A stretch of DNA of 38,431 nucleotides, from contig JAPLUN010000246.1 of NCBI GenBank assembly GCA_026397715.1, positions 1 through 38,431 of the forward strand, given 5' to 3'. Of the stretch, positions 34,839 to 38,431 are shown in pieces; the stretch's first letter is position 1, and every line of letters starts with the position of its first letter. Made by a program: the position numbers and the translations under genes. This DNA is from Verrucomicrobiota bacterium. Its GTDB lineage: Bacteria; Verrucomicrobiota; Verrucomicrobiia; Verrucomicrobiales; Verrucomicrobiaceae. The notes under the pieces are model-generated. The model worked only from the letters and a program-made list of their open reading frames with translations, was not told where the DNA came from and made no database searches.

Positions 34839-36145
34839 ATGAAACGCCTCTTCACGCTGCTGCTGATTTGTCTGCCATGCCTCACCCCGGCTGCTGAGCC
34901 AGGGGCCAAGCCGAACATCATATTTATCCTCGCGGATGATCTGGGCCTGGATGGACTGAGCTGTTACGGCTCAGACCTGCGCAAGACGCCGCACATCGAC
35001 AAGCTCGCGGCATCTGGCACCCGATTTGAGACCTGCTATGCCGCGCCGCTCTGCGGCCCTTCGCGCTGTGTGTTGATGACCGGGCGCTACGCCTTCCGCA
35101 CCGGTGGCATTGGCAACGGCTCATGGCGTAACGACGGACCGGGCGCGAAATCCGCAGACGAGCAGCCCATGGCCAAACTGCTGAAGCAGGCCGGTTACGC
35201 CACGGGCGAGTCCGGCAAGTGGCGGCAGGTGGGCGAGACTCCACGTGACTGGGGCTTTGACGAATACTGCACGGACCCGACGGCAGGAGGTTGGTACTGG
35301 AAGACCAGCTACGAGAAGAACGGCGAAACGATCACCACCCCCAAGGAGGAGTACAACCCGGACATCATCCAGGCCTTCAGCCTCGATTTCATCAACCGTC
35401 ACAAGGAGCATCCGTTCTTCCTCTATTACCCAATGCATCTCGTGCACGGCCCGATCCTGCGCACACCCGACTCTGCTGCAAGCAAGGGCAAGGGCGCAGA
35501 CTTCTACAATGACAACATCGCCTATATGGACAAACAGGTCGGTGCGCTGGTCGCGGAGGTCGAGAAGCTCGGCCTGCGCGAGAAGACTCTCATCATCTTC
35601 TCCGGAGACAACGGCACGGCGCTGAACAACCCCAGCCCCATTGGCGGACGAATGATCAATGGCAAGAAGGCCTCGATGCTCGAAGGCGGCGCACGCGTGC
35701 CGCTCATCGCCAGCTGGCCTGGAGTGACTCCTGCCGGAAAGGTGAACAAAGATCTCGTAAACTTCACCGACATGCACTCGACGTTTTTGGAACTGGTCGG
35801 TGGCAAAGCGCCCGAGGGTTTCAAGTTTGACAGCATCAGCATCGCGCCGCAGCTGCGCGGCGAAAAAGGTTCGCCGCGCGAGTGGGCCTACGTACAGCTC
35901 GGGGCTAAGTGGTATGTGCGCAACCAGGGCTGGAAGCTGAATGAAAAAGCGAGCTCTTTGACATGAGCGATGCCCCCTTTGTCGAGAAACTCGTGGAGCC
36001 TGCCGCAGACACCGAGGCAAGCAAAGGCGTGCGCACGCGCCTCACCGCCGTGCTGGCAGAGCTGAACCCCGTCGGTGGCAAGACCGATGCAGGCGGCGAA
36101 AAGGGCGAAAAGCCCCGCAAAAAGAAGAAGAAAAAACAACAGTAG
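34839..36145 (+). pseudogene. Secreted sulfatase 13, frameshifted near the 3' end
   Basis: From the ATG at 34839 (MKRLFTLLLICLPCLTPAAE) the frame carries the metal strand IIFILADDLGLDGLSCYG, formylglycine motif CGPSR (72-76), ESGKWRQVGETPRDWGFDEY (Arg where His is usual in GKWH), FSGDNGTALNN and GGRMINGKKASMLEGG. It stops at 35966 after WKLNEKASSLT. Moving one base back at the A5 run (35944-35948) gives GWKLNEK, then ELFDMSDAPFVEKL and a normal C-terminal helix ending KPRKKKKKKQQ at 36145. ELFDMSDAPF is the expected ending of such sulfatases. The cause is a one-base deletion, a sequencing error or a -1 slip. The truncated form would still hold the whole active site. Confidence 0.85.
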
Positions 36146-36191
36146 GCTTTGCGCGCTGCACTGCTCATATCCCTGAGATTGGCAACCGACC

Positions 36192-36779
36192 ATGAAACAC
36201 TTCGCACTGCTGCTGCTCATCTTCGCCTGCGTCACATCGGTTTTCGCCCAGCGTTCACAACCGGCGCCCACCATGCTGCTGGGGCCTGCGGACTGGCGTT
36301 TCGAGCGGCTGCCGATTCCGCCGGGCTTTGCGCGAGATATTCCTTGGACGGGCTATGAGGAGGCACGGTTTTCGCCGGGCATGTTCGACACGAAATCGGC
36401 GACGCATTTCACGTACGCGCTCTCCATCTGCATCGATGGCACGCCAGAAATCCAGGCGAAGGAGTTGAAGGAGTTTTTCGACAAGTACTTCAAAGGGCTC
36501 AGCACGATGGTGGGCCGCGGCAAAGGCATGAAGCCTGATCCGGCGGTCTTTAATGCCTTGGTGACTCCGGGAGACAAGGCGGGCCTGTTCTCAGCAAAGG
36601 TCCAGTACATCGACACCTTCACGGATGGGCGTCAAATCACACTGAATCTGGAGATTGATGTGCGTCCGAAGCCTGAGACGAAGAAAACGCAGATCATCCT
36701 GCTTATTTCACCGCAGACCAATGATGCGGAAATCTGGAAGCATCTGTATGAGATTCGCGATGCGGCACGTGCGCCTTGA
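36192..36779 (+). CDS. Secreted protein of unknown function
   Basis: The protein has 195 residues with a signal peptide (MKHFALLLLIFACVTSVFA). The mature part begins with LLGPADWRFERLPIPPGFAR and IPWTGYEEARFSPGMFDTKS. It continues through LKEFFDKYFKGLSTMVGRGK, a beta-rich stretch (AKVQYIDTFTDGRQITLNLE) and IILLISPQTNDAEIWKHL. Similar small secreted proteins occur in planctomycetes and verrucomicrobia to my recollection, without assigned function. No catalytic motif or lipobox is visible. It lies 46 bp after sulfatase 13 and 74 bp before the ThuA-like gene, in the same orientation, so it may be co-transcribed with them. Confidence 0.8.
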   Translation: MKHFALLLLIFACVTSVFAQRSQPAPTMLLGPADWRFERLPIPPGFARDIPWTGYEEARFSPGMFDTKSATHFTYALSICIDGTPEIQAKELKEFFDKYFKGLSTMVGRGKGMKPDPAVFNALVTPGDKAGLFSAKVQYIDTFTDGRQITLNLEIDVRPKPETKKTQIILLISPQTNDAEIWKHLYEIRDAARAP

Positions 36780-36853
36780 ACGCCGGGTGCCAAAGGGCAG
36801 CAAGAAGACTGTGCATTCCGCTTTATCATTCGCTGATTTCATTCCACCACTCC

Positions 36854-37777
36854 ATGAAGCCACCATTTTCCGCATTCCGCCGTTTGCACGCCATTATCAG
36901 CTTTGTTTGCAGCCTCGCTCTGACCGCTGCCGCTGCAGATCCCTCGCATGTCTTGATCGTGGTCGGCCCCAGCAATCATCCGGCAGGTTCGCATGAAGTG
37001 GCAGCGGGAGGGCGCGTGATGAAACACTGCGTGGAATCCATGGCGAATGTGCCCGGGGTGAAAGCGGATGTGGTCTATGAATGGCCGGCCAAGGAACTGC
37101 GGGATGCTGCAGCCACCGTGGTGTTTATTGGCGATACGTTTCCTGCAGGGCGGCTGCCGAATCCGAAGCAGAACCTCGCTGATCTGGAGGTCATGATGCA
37201 GCGTGGCTGCGGCATTGTTTGCGTACATTACGCCACCGGCTTGCTCGGCCAGGATGTCACCCCAGAGGGCGATCATCCGCTGCTGGACTGGCTTGGAGGC
37301 TACTTTGCCAACCGCTCATGTCCGCACCACGAGTCCTTTGCACGCATCTTCAAGGCCGCGACCATCACACCGGCGGCGGCGCATCCGATCGCCCGTGGCT
37401 GGCATGAGTTCACGCTGCACGACGAGCCCTACATCAACAATTACTTCGGCAAGGGTGAGAACAAGCTCGCAGCCAATGTCACCGCGCTGGCCACCAGCAT
37501 GCTGCCGCCGGATAAACCGAAAACTGAAACCGTCGCGTGGTGCGTCGAGCGCAGTGATGGCGGACGCGGTTTCGGCATTGTGATGCCACACTTTTACAAG
37601 AACTGGACGAACGAGGATCTGCGCCGTTTCATTCTCAACGGCATCGTTTGGACAGCGAAGATGGAGGTGCCCGCAGACGGTGTAAAGACGACCCTGCCGG
37701 ATTTGAAAGAGTTCCAGCCGGTCTCCGTCGAATACGTGCCACCGCCACCCAAGGTAAAGTCGGCTCAACCCAAATAA
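36854..37777 (+). CDS. Secreted ThuA-like domain protein
   Basis: The protein has 307 residues from the ATG at 36854 (MKPPFSAFRRLHAIISFVCS), which opens a signal peptide ending near AAAADPSH. The core resembles the ThuA (trehalose utilisation) glutamine amidotransferase-like fold: HVLIVVGPSNHPAGSHEVAA, DVVYEWPAKELRDAATVV (approximately), GCGIVCVHYATGLLGQD, HPIARGWHEFTLHDEPYIN, and ERSDGGRGFGIVMPHFYKNW with a final FILNGIVWTAKM. ThuA-like proteins in these phyla often accompany DUF1080, dehydrogenase-like and sulfatase genes, and probably act in processing 3-keto sugars. No classical amidotransferase Cys is assured. It is followed 6 bp later by sulfatase 14. Confidence 0.88.
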   Translation: MKPPFSAFRRLHAIISFVCSLALTAAAADPSHVLIVVGPSNHPAGSHEVAAGGRVMKHCVESMANVPGVKADVVYEWPAKELRDAAATVVFIGDTFPAGRLPNPKQNLADLEVMMQRGCGIVCVHYATGLLGQDVTPEGDHPLLDWLGGYFANRSCPHHESFARIFKAATITPAAAHPIARGWHEFTLHDEPYINNYFGKGENKLAANVTALATSMLPPDKPKTETVAWCVERSDGGRGFGIVMPHFYKNWTNEDLRRFILNGIVWTAKMEVPADGVKTTLPDLKEFQPVSVEYVPPPPKVKSAQPK

Positions 37778-37783
37778 CGCCTT

Positions 37784-38431
37784 ATGAAAACAGCGCTCAT
37801 CACCCTGCTTTCCACCTTCGTTTTTTTGATTTCGTCCTTGGCCGCGAAGCAGCCGAATGTTGTCATCATCCTCGCGGATGATCTCGGTTATGGCGATCTC
37901 GGCTGCTACGGTCATCCGCAGATCAAAACGCCGAATCTTGACCGCATGGCAGCGGAGGGTGCCAGACTCACGCAGTTCAACTGTCCGGCACCGTTTTGCG
38001 CACCCACCCGCGCCGCGCTGATGACGGGACGTTATCCGTTTCGCTGCGGCATGACGGCCAATCCTGCACCAGATGGTGGACCGGTGGCGGATGCACTGCA
38101 CCTGCCGGAGAAGGAGATCACGCTGGCGCAGGTGCTGAAATCCTCCGGTTATGCCACAGGCATGGTGGGCAAATGGCATCTCGGTCACAAGGCGGGATTC
38201 CTGCCCACGGAGCGCGGATTCGATGAGTACTACGGCATCCCGTACTCGAATGACATGCGGCCGGTGCAGGTGCTGGAAAACACGCAGGTCATCGAGTACC
38301 CCGTGGTTCAGGCCACCCTGACGCGGCGCTACACGGAGCGCGCGCTGGGTTTCATCGAGCGCAGCAAGGACCGGCCCTTTTTTCTCTACCTGGCGGAGGC
38401 CATGCCGCACAAGCCGCTCGCGGCTTCCGAG
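37784..38431 (+). CDS. Secreted type I sulfatase 14, cut by the window end
   Basis: The first 216 residues are visible and the frame is open to the last base. Signal peptide MKTALITLLSTFVFLISSLA, metal strand [18 protein letters not shown], formylglycine motif CAPTR (72-76), and GKWHLGHKAGFLPTERGFDE, all canonical. YYGIPYSNDMRP is typical of arylsulfatase A-like enzymes. The metal and sulfate ligands of the second half lie beyond the window. It begins 6 bp after the ThuA-like gene, so it is probably the last visible gene of the 31956-onward unit, and the array continues to the right. Confidence 0.93.
   Translation, partial: MKTALITLLSTFVFLISSLAAKQPNVVIILADDLGYGDLGCYGHPQIKTPNLDRMAAEGARLTQFNCPAPFCAPTRAALMTGRYPFRCGMTANPAPDGGPVADALHLPEKEITLAQVLKSSGYATGMVGKWHLGHKAGFLPTERGFDEYYGIPYSNDMRPVQVLENTQVIEYPVVQATLTRRYTERALGFIERSKDRPFFLYLAEAMPHKPLAASE

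Noticed and set aside
35963..36145. Separate 60-residue gene after sulfatase 13
   Set aside because: Its sequence (MSDAPFVEKLVEP) is the expected continuation of a sulfatase C-terminus, so it was merged as a frameshifted end.
37316..38410. 364-residue open frame on the minus strand
   Set aside because: It lies opposite the ThuA-like gene and sulfatase 14, both with signal peptides and family motifs.
1..38431. CRISPR arrays, tRNA or rRNA genes, insertion sequences
   Set aside because: I saw no regular direct-repeat array, no tRNA-like or rRNA sequence and no transposase frame on either strand by eye.

Overview
The window is high-GC bacterial DNA, most probably from the Verrucomicrobiota (a planctomycete is the main alternative). 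The evidence is a dense array of secreted type I sulfatases together with two copies of a CxxCH heme-binding domain of the 'Pirellula/Verrucomicrobium' type, one of them fused to a DUF1080 (3-keto-disaccharide hydrolase-like) domain and a verrucomicrobial 'membrane-bound dehydrogenase' propeller. No rRNA, tRNA, CRISPR array or transposase was seen. Almost all starts lack a strong Shine-Dalgarno sequence; I placed most of them at the ATG that opens a signal peptide.

Layout. (1) 1-459: the 3' end of a heme-domain protein. (2) 460-1257: a hypothetical gene, then on the minus strand a DUF6922 (antitoxin-like) gene followed by a frameshifted remnant of an AbiEii-type toxin. (3) 1338-4004: sulfatase 1 and a cytochrome P450. 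(4) 4160-5820, minus strand: a small Whirly-like (plant ssDNA-binding fold) protein, with a degenerate copy of the P450 3' end just upstream of it, and a TPR protein. (5) 5936-17250: sulfatases 2-5, a 1247-residue multidomain DUF1080/propeller/cytochrome protein and a GH39-like glycosidase. (6) 17311-25194: a tight operon of sulfatases 6-10 with ATGA overlaps or gaps of 4-16 bp. (7) 25238-31883: unrelated genes, namely an acyl-carrier-like protein with permuted halves, a GH25-like lipoprotein, a LysR regulator divergent from a DsrE/flavin oxidoreductase/NTF2-like/SDR cluster, a beta-helix protein and a thioredoxin/MsrA-like protein. (8) 31956-38431: sulfatases 11-14 (number 13 frameshifted, number 14 cut by the window end), a hypothetical secreted protein and a ThuA-like protein.

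How the genes fit together. Fourteen exported sulfatases from clearly different subfamilies, with a GH39-like hydrolase, a DUF1080 protein, a ThuA-like protein and a P450, suggest a locus for dismantling a complex sulfated, possibly methylated, glycan outside the cytoplasm. No formylglycine-generating enzyme or radical-SAM maturase is in the window, so the sulfatases must depend on a maturase encoded elsewhere. A promoter-like module (TTTGC, GAGATGT, 13-14 bp, TCGTTAC) recurs just upstream of three sulfatase transcription units, with a weaker version before the DUF1080 gene, which suggests co-regulation, perhaps by one ECF-type sigma factor.

The most unusual items are the permuted acyl carrier protein, the Whirly-like protein, the shared promoter module, the decayed toxin-antitoxin pair, the frameshifted sulfatase and a C-terminal module shared by sulfatases 6 and 10.
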